From Rhizophagus sp. LPA8_4_AMF (taxonomy: Eukaryota > Glomeromycota > Glomeromycetes > Glomerales > Glomeraceae), in assembly GCA_021464525.1 (NCBI GenBank), contig JADRCO010000696.1, positions 1 to 28,069 on the forward strand: 28,069 nt of DNA. The letters are read 5' to 3'. The notes beneath the pieces are model-generated. The model was not told where the DNA came from and did no database searches. It saw only the letters and a list, made by a program, of their open reading frames with translations. Shown piece by piece: positions 9,481 through 17,975 of this stretch. The position numbers and the translations under genes are program-made. Each line of letters starts with the position of its first letter. Position 1 is the stretch's first letter.

Positions 9481-9777
9481 CGAAGGACTATAGAATTAAT
9501 TACCCGTGACACAAGATGTGTCCCGTTCTCACAGTTTGAGTCGATAGATGATTGGTTTCTGTCATTGCTCATCTATTCCGTTATAGGAAATAACGCATGA
9601 TTGCATCACGATTATTTTATCATCAAAGCATTCATTTCCTGTTATCTGAAATATCTTTTACAAACATGTCTTCACTCGAACATTACCCTAGTTACTTTGG
9701 TAAGTTCGTGGCTCAATTTGCGATCCGAATATTTTTTTTCAAGCTTCCGACCACCGGACTCTGATAACACTAGCGTG

Positions 9778-9869
9778 GATGTATAGAGTCTGATACCTGC
9801 CCGATGCTAGATAATCAACTAAGCCGTTCTAGGAGGCAAAGGAAACTCTAGTCAATGGCGGCTGTAACC
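9778..9869 (+). pseudogene. rnl: Mitochondrial LSU rRNA fragment in nuclear DNA (NUMT)
   Basis: The string gatgtatagagtctgatacc, continuing tgcccgatgct, matches the conserved large-subunit rRNA stretch whose bacterial form is GATGTATAGGGGCTGACGCC followed by TGCCCGGTGCT. About 50 bp later gtcaatggcggctgtaac matches GTAAACGGCGGCCGTAAC, which follows in the same order in domain IV. The bacterial/mitochondrial form, not the cytosolic 28S form, is the one that fits. Similarity may reach back to about 9741. After 9869 the expected TATAACGGTCC is missing, so the copy breaks off there or an intron boundary was captured. Some differences from the consensus are C-to-T or G-to-A, as expected for a silent nuclear copy. 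It is not a working rRNA gene. Confidence 0.7.
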
Positions 9870-10194
9870 TTGAAGGAAGGTCTGGCCCACTCAATCTGAT
9901 TGTATTCCGAATTTTTAACTATTCACCGTGACGCAATTATTTCTTCACTACCATTTTTGGATGAAGTGAACAGCCTCGACGGTGCCTGGACTCTCAGATT
10001 TTTAAAATGAAAGAGATCAAATCAGACGATTTTTAATTTAAAGAGGAAGGTAATATTTTTCTTTATTTAACCAACATCCGGGAAGATTGGTCTTATTTTG
10101 TTAACCAGGGGAGCTCTTGTTCAGTTCACGTTCTGATAATTTCACATTCTAACCAAGTGATAGTGATGGCACTCCTGGCCATTCCACGTTCTGA
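9870..10194. other. Mixed-composition segment without a gene call
   Basis: GC content is visibly higher than in the flanks, but no long frame is open. At about 10117-10220 a loose repeat of cacgttctgat recurs (ttcacgttctgat, ttcacattctaac, ttccacgttctgat, tccgcgttctgag). The segment may be the rest of the organelle insertion or the decayed 5' part of the relic gene that follows. Confidence 0.35.
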
Positions 10195-10707
10195 TCAGAA
10201 GAATCAGTCCGCGTTCTGAGCCTTCACCATTGCGAACCTTGCATTTCTTTGATCGAAGCTGTTATTTACGCAACTACATGTATTAAATTTTTACTAAATT
10301 TTATATTTCCAAAATGTGCTTCCGACAACAGATGGACTAATTCTGAACGCTCGAATAAAGGATTACAAGTCTATTGGGAGGGAATGATTCATAAAAGGAA
10401 GAGGGTAAGTCAAGCCTTATGTATAATTATCTTTCACTCTTGTTAAGACGTAGCCAATATTAACTAATATGTAAAATAGTTGGCAGTCAAACGTACCCAT
10501 GTTCTTGGAAGTCTACGTATTTAGAAGGGTAAATATAACGGTGGGGATTTCATTTCGGAAGGGATTTCGGACTCTCTTCCTGTTGATGTTACACTCACAA
10601 TCAAACACACTCTCGATGGCATAGGTGTAATTTCTTCTGAGAGGGTTAAGAAGGTTAATACAGAATACAGCTTGCAGACAACACTAAATTTTATCTCACT
10701 CTTTTGA
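10195..10707 (+). pseudogene. Spliced gene relic, two exons, unknown family
   Basis: Exon A is open from 10195 (after TGA 10192-10194) to 10404 and ends WEGMIHKRKR. A strong GTAAGT donor starts at 10405. The intron (10405-10524, 120 nt) contains ttaactaat, a branch-like site, and ends tatttag. Exon B (10525-10707) reads KGKYNGGDFISEGISDSL, then VDVTLTIKHTLDGIGVISSE, and stops at TGA. Both splice sites are in phase 0, so the frame is kept, which is unlikely by chance. Exon A has no ATG at its head, so the 5' end is missing or lies further up. I do not recognise the family. It may be an intact lineage-specific gene, but broken frames immediately downstream favour decay. Confidence 0.45.
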
Positions 10708-10726
10708 TGATGTGTAGGTTTAAATC

Positions 10727-10924
10727 TCTAAAAAAGAGGATTCTCTGGAAAACAATTGCAATGCCCTCCGCTTATATTCATGATACGCAAATACCGGATA
10801 TGATAATACACCGCCTCCTTATAATGCTAATAATACATGTAGTGATGAACAGTAATGGAAATTGGATCCGCAGTTGGCGTAGCGTACATCGTTTCAAATT
10901 TCCGCGCATGTGATTGGATGTAGA
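10727..10924 (+). pseudogene. Decayed coding frame with three stops
   Basis: A plus-strand frame from 10727 reads SKKEDSLENNCNALRLYS, a TGA, YANTGYDNTPPPYNANNTC and SDEQ, a TAA, WKLDPQLA, a TAG, then RTSFQISAH. The peptide composition, including a proline/asparagine linker, stays protein-like on both sides of each stop. The stops are the ones a C-to-T change makes from CGA, CAA and CAG. It is shifted by one base relative to exon B of the preceding relic, so it may be the frameshifted continuation of that gene. Confidence 0.35.
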
Positions 10925-10997
10925 TAGGCGCGTTATTTCATGATAGATTTATTTTATGTATAAGAGCGCATATGACTTCATAGTAAAAATGTAGTAA

Positions 10998-11240
10998 TGT
11001 AGTACAACAAATCTATTATTACATGTCGGAGAACCAGATGCAGTATGGAATTTATCGACATACGATGAGCACTGGTTCGTTAAGAGGGATCACCAGGACC
11101 GGCCTCTCCTGTTGGAGGCGTACGCGTTTCTTGCACAGCTTGCGAAAGACTGCCCCTTTTTGAAACATCCAAAGGTTGCGCATGAAACTTTTATGAGTAA
11201 TGTGCGCTATAAAAGTAATCCGAATTCTCAACACTGGTGA
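10998..11240 (+). pseudogene. Open relic frame, ~80 codons, unknown family
   Basis: Open from 10998 to TGA at 11238-11240. It reads LHVGEPDAVWNLSTYDEHWF, then VKRDHQDRPLLLEAYAFLAQ and LAKDCPFLKHPKVAH. The amphipathic, tryptophan- and charge-rich composition and raised GC content suggest true coding ancestry. The 107-codon minus-strand frame over the same place (11052-11375) is its shadow. There is no start codon at the head of the frame; the first ATG in frame is late. Family unrecognised. Confidence 0.4.
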
Positions 11241-11469
11241 TGAATCACATAAACCCACTTTGGATTTGTTAGAAAGTGGTACAGATGTGATTGAAATAGA
11301 TGAGGAAGATGAAATCAAGAATCTTAAAGAAGCATTGTGGTATTTGCTATTTTTATGTATAGTAACTATCTTCATTTATACTTGATCTCTAGAATTGAAA
11401 TTCGGAATAAGATACTCAAAGTTTTAGCTGGATGTCCAGACGAGAAAAAAAGTCGTGAAAATACACATG
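11241..11469 (+). pseudogene. Relic exon pair with acidic stretch
   Basis: In the next frame the text runs DESHKPTLDLLESGTDVIEI, then DEEDEIKNLKEAL. Splicing at gcatt|gtggta (11335) to ctctag|aattg (11394) would continue it as IEIRNKILKVLAGCPDEKKS and on to TAA (11484-11486). Joined, the two parts form one amphipathic helix pattern, but the GTGGTA donor is poor. A frameshift at about 11240 would link this to the frame before it. Function unknown. Confidence 0.3.
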
Positions 11470-11489
11470 ACATCAGTATATCTTAATAA

Positions 11490-11970
11490 TATAATGAATC
11501 TGTCTGATATAAAGATACGCAGAAAAATCGAAAAGTCCTTAAACGAAGATTAGATTTTATGGTTTAACAAGATCCTTAAAAAACGGATTTCAAATCAAAC
11601 TGACGAGTTCAAAAGAATTTTAATTAACAAAAACAAAGCTAAATACTCAATATATATATATGCAATGACAAGAATCTCCTCAAAAACAAATCAACGAAAA
11701 ACCAAATCTGAACGTATACTTAGCACATATTAAATTACCAAATATTTTGCCCGAAACTTTTCAAAAGATATTGAGGTAAAGGAATTGAAATAATAAATTA
11801 TGGCGATTTTTTTTTTTTGGATTTAAAAAAACAATATAATTAAATTCTTACTCTTATTACTATTTGAACATTAGTAATTTGTATGCGTGCTCGTATTCGT
11901 TTAACCTATTATTAACCTTTCTGTAAATGGTGCACTCGATTAGAAGCTCTGATGAGCTATGAATCCAAGA
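11490..11970. other. AT-rich spacer
   Basis: No gene seen. It contains a short (TA)n tract at about 11649-11661 and a T-run at 11809-11818. Confidence 0.4.
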
Positions 11971-12062
11971 ATTTTAACTTGAACCGAAAATTTACAATAG
12001 ACACCATAATCCACATTTTAAATCGATTTTCAAGTTGCAACAAGATGTTATAGCAACGGATG

Positions 12063-12132
12063 GTAAGTATTTATTATAAATTTTAATTATTCTAACATAT
12101 CAATTAATTATTATATTTTTTTTTTTACTTAG
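12063..12132 (+). other. Candidate spliceosomal intron in a relic gene
   Basis: This 70-nt segment starts gtaagtat, has tctaacat as a branch-like site, then a long T-tract, and ends ttacttag. All parts fit the intron pattern seen in DRG2. The exon before it is open for about 27 codons (ending FKLQQDVIATD), but the exon after it meets TGA within three codons (ESN-stop). The intron is therefore probably real by ancestry, and the gene broken. Confidence 0.4.
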
Positions 12133-12191
12133 AATCGAATTGACTACTCTTCACACTAAACTTCAGAAATTCGATGTAATTATTTAAAGCG

Positions 12192-12678
12192 ATGAGAACA
12201 AATCTAGTTATAACTATTGTCGAATTCTCAAGTGGCGGAAAGGCATTCTCAACTAAAGAAAACGATAATCATGTTAAATTGTTATGGGAGTTTAAATTTA
12301 TCCTTTTCTCAATCCAGGGAAATTCCTTTTCTAGAGCCAGAAGAACTAGCATAATTTATGACCTTGAAGCGAGAGGAATATTGTTGTTGAAATGCAATGA
12401 GAATCTTAAATTTCATATTGCAAGGGAAAGGCGCAAATCTATTTGATACAATTTGTCAGTAAGTATTTTTGTTAAAGTCTGAGTAATAAAAAAAGTACAA
12501 ATTATTAACAGCTATCTTAAGATCGGCGAAACATTTGTCTACCTGTCGGTTTCTCGGTGAAATGAATGCGGCCCCCTGCCAATACATCAATTCTGCCATG
12601 TCTTTGAAAAACAAAGTCGTCAAAGGTCTCGGATACTTTAGTACATATGAAACGGCCAAGAAGATACACTGGTGGTAA
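12192..12678 (+). pseudogene. Multi-frame gene relic
   Basis: An 84-codon ATG frame at 12192-12446 begins MRTNLVITIVEFSSGGKAFS. In a neighbouring frame the text MRILNFILQGKGANLFDTIC runs up to a canonical donor, ca|gtaagtat at 12459. A 52-nt intron-like stretch ends at ttaacag (12510). Beyond it a frame reads LRSAKHLSTCRFLGEMNAAP, then QYINSAMSLKNKVVKGLGYF and STYETAKKIHWW, before TAA at 12676-12678. Phases do not join cleanly, so at least one frameshift is needed. I do not recognise the family. The minus-strand frame over 12456-12659 is a shadow. Confidence 0.35.
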
Positions 12679-12706
12679 GGGACGGATCAAATACTTGACG
12701 ATTATC

Positions 12707-12853
12707 TCACCGATAACGGAATTTAGGATTAGAATTAAAGAAATTAGGGTTAGGATTGGGTTTAGGATAAGGTTAGGATTAGGATTTCAAAACTGTCGGT
12801 GAAATGATTGTCGGTAAAGTTGATCCTATCGGTGAAATGGTTGTCGGTGAATG
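12707..12853. repeat. Telomere-like TTAGG(G) block framed by GTCGGTGAAATG repeats
   Basis: 12723-12786 consists of degenerate TTAGGATT/TTAGGGTT/GGGTTTAGG units, about eight in all, close to the TTAGGG telomere repeat used by many fungi. It is framed by tcaccgataac at 12707-12717 on the left and by inverted, repeated motifs on the right: gtcggtgaaatg(a/g)ttgtcggt(a/g)aa occurs twice in 12794-12851. A further ctcggtgaaatgaatg occurs at 12553. The block is internal and ordinary sequence continues on both sides, so it is an interstitial repeat and not a chromosome end. Confidence 0.65.
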
Positions 12854-13160
12854 AACCAGACCAACCACAACCGAAGAATTGAGTTATTACCAACAGATGA
12901 AGGCGGAGAGCCAATGAATTTTCCTTCGACGCAAAGAGAACTTACTGTTTTAACGGACGAGGAAGTTCTTGATCTCCTAAAATTATGCAATTTAAAGACC
13001 ATTGGCAGGTACAGACTTATAAGTTATTTGAGCTTCCTCTTTATGGTTAATTAATATAAGCGAATGTCTTATTTACGGTCAAGGAAATCAACAAAATTCC
13101 TCACACGGCTGGATACAATAATCAAGGATATCGTGACTTTTTTGTCACAATCAGTAGGGT
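12851..13160 (+). pseudogene. Short ORF / relic exons, possibly SAP-like
   Basis: An ATG frame at 12851-13054 starts within the telomere-like repeat (MNQTNHNRRIELLPTDEGGE). It then reads LTDEEVLDLLKLCNLKTIGR, whose helix-loop-helix pattern is loosely like a SAP DNA-binding motif. A GTACAG possible donor follows at ag|gtacag (13008). After an acceptor-like ttaatataag another frame carries KEINKIPHTAGYNNQGYRDF, but the phases do not join cleanly. I regard it as a decayed gene. The SAP resemblance is weak and should not be used as a function. Confidence 0.3.
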
Positions 13161-13671
13161 ACTATATTCGAAAAATATTCACTAAATAAGCTGTTGTTGC
13201 GTAGAATTTTACGAAATAGCATATGTAATTTAATGTTTTTATTAAATAAAAATCATGTGTCCATCCCGTTTCTCTCAGTATTTATTATTAACTTCCTAAA
13301 TGGTTTTAAGTTAATCAGGTAATCAGGTAAATCTTATTTATATTTGTTATAAGTATTATTTATTTCATGGGGAGTTGTGTCACTCATTAAATTTAACATG
13401 TGATCAACTATTTTTAACTATTTTAAACTAAAATTAGTAATTTCCCGGCCATCTATATGAGACCGGGAAATAAGTATAAACTCAGTTAATCACTCGCAAT
13501 TTTCAAAATTAGTACGAAGATGGTCATGAGTGACACTTAGTGCGACAGGGGATTACTATAATTAATTGTGTTATCGGTTGATTGATTTTAATGATGAATC
13601 AATTATGATGATGGAAATGCCATCAAATGTCTAATGAATTTAATGAATTTAAGTTAAAATCAGTATTATTA
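13161..13671. other. Intergenic, no gene seen
   Basis: AT-rich. It holds a small near-duplication (aatcaggtaatcaggtaa, about 13314-13329) and an inverted pair around tttcccggcc (13440) and gaccgggaaa (13461), which can form a short hairpin. Confidence 0.4.
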
Positions 13672-13782
13672 TTTAAATCCTTTCGATTTTCAAATTTAAA
13701 TCCATTCAATTATATAAATCCTTTCGATTTTCAAAGTATAAATCCTTTTGATTTTCAATGTTTAAATCTTTTGTTTAATCTT
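13672..13782 (+). repeat. Minisatellite, taaatcctttcgattttcaa units
   Basis: About five degenerate head-to-tail copies with a period of 19-25 bp: 13673, 13695, 13714, 13739 and 13761. The first and third share an exact taaatcctttcgattttcaa. The unequal spacing comes from short insertions. It lies about 540 bp past the DRG2 stop codon. Confidence 0.7.
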
Positions 13783-13898
13783 TACCTTTAAGCTACAGTA
13801 TGACGCGAGTAAAAAATTTCACTATTGGGATGGACTGATCCGGTATATCGAATTTCACTGTGTATATATATAGTTAAAATTCCTTTTTTTTTGTAAGC

Positions 13899-13963
13899 GT
13901 AACCTTTGGCGCATAGATGGGAGTAGATGCTTGCTATGCGCATCCTGAAAATTTTAAGGTTAC
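13899..13963. repeat. Small imperfect inverted repeat
   Basis: gtaacctt (13899-13906) pairs with aaggttac (13956-13963), and gcgcatag (13909-13916) pairs with ctatgcgc (13934-13941). It is a 65-bp stem-loop with a bulged right arm. The two overlapping short frames here (13788-13982 minus, 13927-14148 plus) are not convincing genes. Confidence 0.45.
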
Positions 13964-14319
13964 GGCCAAACGCGTCTCCCAAGATGTATCCTTATGAGTA
14001 TATGGATAGCTGGACGAAGTTCTACTTATCATCCAAGGAACGCAGTATAAATTTTATTAAACAAAAATTCTTGGTAATATTTTATTTTATATTAAATAAC
14101 GTTTTTATTTACATCTTTTGGATTTTAAAAATAGAAATTTACTTCTAAATAAAGAATTTGATACAACTGTTTACAAAATTATTACAAATTACGTAAATTT
14201 AGGTTTAAATAAAAGAAAAATCCTTGATTTTATATTAAATCGGACAAATAATATAAATATTTTCTTAATTCTGTAAATTTAATCCTATCAATTTACAATA
14301 TCTCCTATAATTGCTTCAA

Positions 14320-16253
14320 CTATTTCTTCTTAACGACTACATAAAAATAGAATTATTATAAATATTATTTATTTGATAGGAATCGTTGAATTATTGTTCG
14401 GTCATTAGGAATACTGCGGTGACCAATATGAATTAATGATACTAATACTGATTTCAAAAACTTGGATGGCTCTCAAAATATCGGTCATTAAATCTCCGCA
14501 TATTCCTAATCGACTAAACAATAATTTATAATAAATCATAGAATTAATCAAGACAGTACCTTGAATGACGTCCTCATTATCTACTATGTGTGATAAACCA
14601 ACTCTTTGTGGATTATGCTTAGTGGAAGTTCCCTATGATATATAAGCATAAAGTTATTACATATTCAATGTATAAAGAATTCAGAATTTATAATGTATCA
14701 ACATACCCAAACCAATGCATATCTAAATTCATCAGCTAAGGAACGATGAATTGCGTGACACTAATATAAATCAAATATAAAAATTATTAAAAGGAAATTA
14801 GATTTTTTCTTAATGTGCAAAATAACACTAACCACATGCTCAACGGTAGCGCCTTGTCTAACAATTAATCCACCTTCAAGGTCGGGATATTCTCCTCTTT
14901 TTTTCGTATAAACTCGTAATAACCTCAATTGTCTCCACATTTGATCGACTAGATAATCAAGATTTAGATCCATTTCACAACTAATTAAAAAATAAAAAAA
15001 GTTTAATTTCTTGTAATATTAATTTAATATAATTGTAAAATAATTATTTCAAACCTAATGACAAGAGTATTTGGTTCATGAGCCAATTTATCTAATTCCT
15101 CCAATGTAATAGAATCGATCTTGTTATAAACATAAAGGCATTTGATATATTTTCTATTTCCCAAAACTACGTCAATAAACTCATCAACTGTAATATCCTC
15201 ACGCACTAATACTTCAGCATTGAATATCTCTTAATTATCAAAAAAATCGGTTAAACATAATATAAGTATAAGAATATTTTTAATTAATATAGTAAAGGAT
15301 ACTGTAATCATGTAAAATATGATAAACCATTTTTTCATTTAAATGTGTTAATTTTACGGTAGCATTAAAACTAATTCCGCCACCTGTTTTAACCTATAAC
15401 AAAAAATATAATAATTAAAATTAAAAATATATACGTATATATTAATAATAAAAATATAATTTTTGTAAAACAAAACCTTGAAATAAACATTCGGTTTTCC
15501 ACGATTTAATCGAATGCCAACTGCTTCTAACTCACGTTCTAATAATATACGTTGTTGACCACTTTTTGTAGCATCTAACATCATTACAACCAAATCTGCT
15601 GTTCTCGCTACAGCAATAACTTGTCTACCACGTCCCTTGCCTAAATTTTTAAAAGAAAATAAGATCTCGATATAATTAAACAAATTGAAAGTGAATCTAA
15701 AAATAAGGATCAAAACCTTGTGCAGCCCCTTCGATGATTCCTGGTAAATCAAGTAATTGAATATTTGCTCCATTATGCTCAATCTTTCCGGGTATACATG
15801 TAAGAGTTGTAAATTCATATGCTCCCGCTTCAGAATGAGTTTTTGTGAGTTTATTTAATAATGTTGATTTACCAACTGAAGGAAATCCAATTAAAGCTAC
15901 ACGAGCATCACCAGATTTCATAACATCAAATCCTTCCCCCTATTTTATTAAACGAAAATTAGTTATAAAATTTTTATAATAAATTATTAAAATGTTTAAA
16001 CACCTACTTTTATACCAGAACCCTTTGTTGGTTCCAATAATTGAACTCTATACTTTGCTAACTTTGCTTTTAGTAAACCAAGATGATACTCGGTAGCTAA
16101 TTAACGAGAACTAAAAATTAACATTTCGAATATATAAACGTATACTTATTTTATTAAATCTTGTTTATAAAAAGTTCATAAAGTTTCACCTTTATTTTTT
16201 TGAGTTCTTGATATTTCTTTTTCAATTTCTGAAATCTTTTCTAAGATACCCAT
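14320..16253 (-). CDS. DRG2: DRG2/Rbg2 developmentally regulated GTP-binding protein
   Basis: Minus strand, ten exons: 16253-16190, 16096-16008, 15939-15717, 15640-15477, 15393-15303, 15229-15055, 14980-14833, 14760-14707, 14632-14560, 14336-14320. All nine introns are GT-AG and the frame closes at 365 aa, about the family length (human DRG2 364). The N-terminus [20 protein letters not shown] is diagnostic of DRG2 rather than DRG1. GTPase motifs: G1 GFPSVGKST at 69-77, effector YEFTTLT at 92-98, G3 DLPG at 115-118, G4 NKID at 246-249, G5 near VISCE at 267-271. The C-terminal TGS domain spans about 290-365 and ends EDVIQVVKKK. Start context is strong (A at -3, G at +4). In yeast and animals this TRAFAC GTPase works in the cytoplasm with Gir2/RWDD1, binding ribosomes and helping translation under stress. 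No lesion is visible. Introns are 68-93 nt except the last (223 nt), which holds a MITE-like insertion. Confidence 0.97.
14389..14526. mobile_element. MITE-like inverted repeat inside DRG2 intron 9
   Basis: aattattgtt...gtcattaggaata at 14389-14413 is mirrored by tattcctaatcgac...aacaataatt at 14501-14526. The similarity continues inwards through tgcgg/ccgca to gacc/ggtc, giving arms of 36 and 44 nt around a spacer of about 58 nt. One arm carries a small insertion. It lies wholly inside the final intron, which at 223 nt is two to three times longer than the other eight. Removing 138 bp would leave 85 nt, the usual size. I found no clear target duplication, so the family is unassigned. Confidence 0.65.
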
Positions 16254-17003
16254 TGTTAATGATTAAAGTAGGGGAGAAACGATTGATTTTTTTTTTAAAT
16301 TTCAAAGATTTCAAATTTATACTTTCAAAAAATTAATTATCTAACCAAATTAAGTTATGGTGTCACCAGGCTTTTAACTATGTAAATTTATCACATGATT
16401 TCTTCGATATTTAACATCGCTATTATTTAAATACAAGTGTAAAAATACTAATGACCATTAAAATTCGATATAATTTCTTGACAGATGACAGTTGATCTAA
16501 ATTCACAAGTTTTAGGATGATTTGTTTGAAATTGATCGATCTGTTTATAAGGGACAAGCTTTTATTATCGTCCTTGTACGTCCTTATACGTCCTTATACG
16601 TCCCTGTACGTTCTTGTACTAATGATAACTCTCCATATAAACGGATGAGTTTTTAATACAATTGTAGAAAAGGACAATTTTTTTTATTTACGCGTTTCGA
16701 CCTTTTCCAATTACCGTAACAAAATAAATTTTTGTTCCGTAATTAATTTATGTTATATTACCAGAATTTTACGAAAATGCAAACCAACGTATGTTTTTGC
16801 ATTTTTGTATGTGATAATATTTTATTTGTTATTATTATCTTATAACTACTTACTTTATATTAAAAAAATAATCGATTTGTATAATTTATTTCAAAAAATA
16901 AAATTTTATTAATTAATATTAAAAATCAATTTATTGATTATCTGTTATAAATAGTTATAAATACTTATAAATACATTTTTAAATATACAGTATAAGTATA
17001 GAA
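16254..17003. promoter_or_regulatory. Upstream region of DRG2, divergent spacer
   Basis: About 750 bp separate the DRG2 start (minus) from the small ORF at 17004 (plus), so any DRG2 promoter should lie here. No single promoter element stands out in the AT-rich sequence. The only distinct feature is the 10-bp tandem repeat at 16569-16618. Confidence 0.35.
16569..16618 (+). repeat. Five-copy 10-bp tandem repeat (cgtccttata)
   Basis: Units at 16569, 16579, 16589, 16599 and 16609: cgtccttgta, cgtccttata, cgtccttata, cgtccctgta, cgttcttgta. The 10-bp period is close to one helical turn, and the array lies about 320 bp upstream of the DRG2 start. It may be a cluster of protein-binding sites, or simply a minisatellite. 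Confidence 0.8.
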
Positions 17004-17195
17004 ATGAACAATTCCGAAATTCTGGAAAGGTCCCACGAAATTTTGTCTAGAAATTCGGGGGGCAGTCTGGGTACTAGAAAATTATTTAACAGTACCCGAA
17101 CCATTTTAAAATCCAATATCTCGGTAGTTCAACGCGTCCTTTTTCAAAAGTTTATAAAACAATATTATAAATGCATATATAATTTGATTTTATGA
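17004..17195 (+). CDS. Small orphan ORF, 63 aa, doubtful
   Basis: ATG at 17004 in the context gaaATGaac, stop TGA at 17193-17195. The first 45 residues look coding (MNNSEILERSHEILSRNSGG, then SLGTRKLFNSTRTILKSNIS), while the tail (YYKCIYNLIL) looks like translated AT-rich DNA. The patch 17004-17130 is GC-richer than its surroundings. It could be the 5' exon of a gene whose remainder is lost, with the true coding part ending near 17130. I see no recognisable domain. It stands divergent to DRG2. Confidence 0.3.
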   Translation: MNNSEILERSHEILSRNSGGSLGTRKLFNSTRTILKSNISVVQRVLFQKFIKQYYKCIYNLIL

Positions 17196-17825
17196 TAATT
17201 TTTTATCATCCCAAAGTATTATTATTTAAAATTATTCCCAAAATTTTTTTTATTTGTTATATTAAATGAAGAATTCATTATTATAACGATTATATAATTT
17301 TTTTTAAGAATTTTATATACAACATTTTTAATTATTTGAAATTAATTTATCTTAAAATATATAAATAATGATTTGCTTATAAGCGAATCAAATGGAAATG
17401 TTTCATTGCGTGATTTTTTAACTATACACACGTGTATTCTATATACTTTATTAGAGGATATTTATGATATTATGTTAATAAGAATTTGGAATTAAATTAT
17501 TAATTTATGCATCATTATTTCCTTATTTAATCTCTTCATGATAAATCCCGAAGAATTTAAATCAAGATGGTAAATCAGATGGTAAATCTTTCTACAGTAT
17601 AAATTGTCTGTGAATTTTGATTAAATTTTTTGAATGTCATTTCAACATTTTCATAAAAACAAATGAAACTTTTATTTAAATAACACGATTATTATCATAC
17701 TTTATTCAAATTATTCTCATTTTGACTCAAATTCAGTTCGTATAAGAATCAATCTTTTAAAAAACAATATAATTTTTCATAAAGAGATATTTCTTCATTA
17801 TTTATTTTTTTTTTTGTTAAGAAAT
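17196..17825. other. AT-rich, no gene seen
   Basis: Start of the long gene-free stretch. Only short frames and T-runs occur; atggtaaatc is duplicated at about 17568 and 17579. Confidence 0.5.
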
Positions 17826-17975
17826 CTCCAATATTTAAGGATCTAATATTAATAAATATCTTTAAGTATCTCCAATATTTAAAAGGTAATATTTAATCTA
17901 ATATTAATAAGTATTTCCAATATTTGGATAATATTTTAATCTAAATATTATTAAGTAATTCCCTAATATTAATAA
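17826..17975 (+). repeat. Tandem repeat with ~44-bp unit
   Basis: Three degenerate units start at 17826, 17870 and 17915, each opening (c/t)tccaatattt and carrying ctaatattaataagtat-like ends. A partial fourth follows near 17960. Confidence 0.65.

Noticed and set aside
9870-10194. Group I intron core after the rRNA fragment
   Set aside because: I could not recognise the conserved P/Q/R/S core strings, so only the break point is reported.
11052-11375. 107-codon minus-strand ORF
   Set aside because: Antisense to two plus-strand frames with better protein character (10998-11240 and 11241 onward).
12723-12786. Chromosome end
   Set aside because: TTAGG-like units are degenerate and unique sequence continues on both sides.
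15354-15921. Two long minus-strand open frames of 154 and 74 codons
   Set aside because: They are single-frame read-throughs of DRG2 exons into introns; the spliced model explains the conserved parts.
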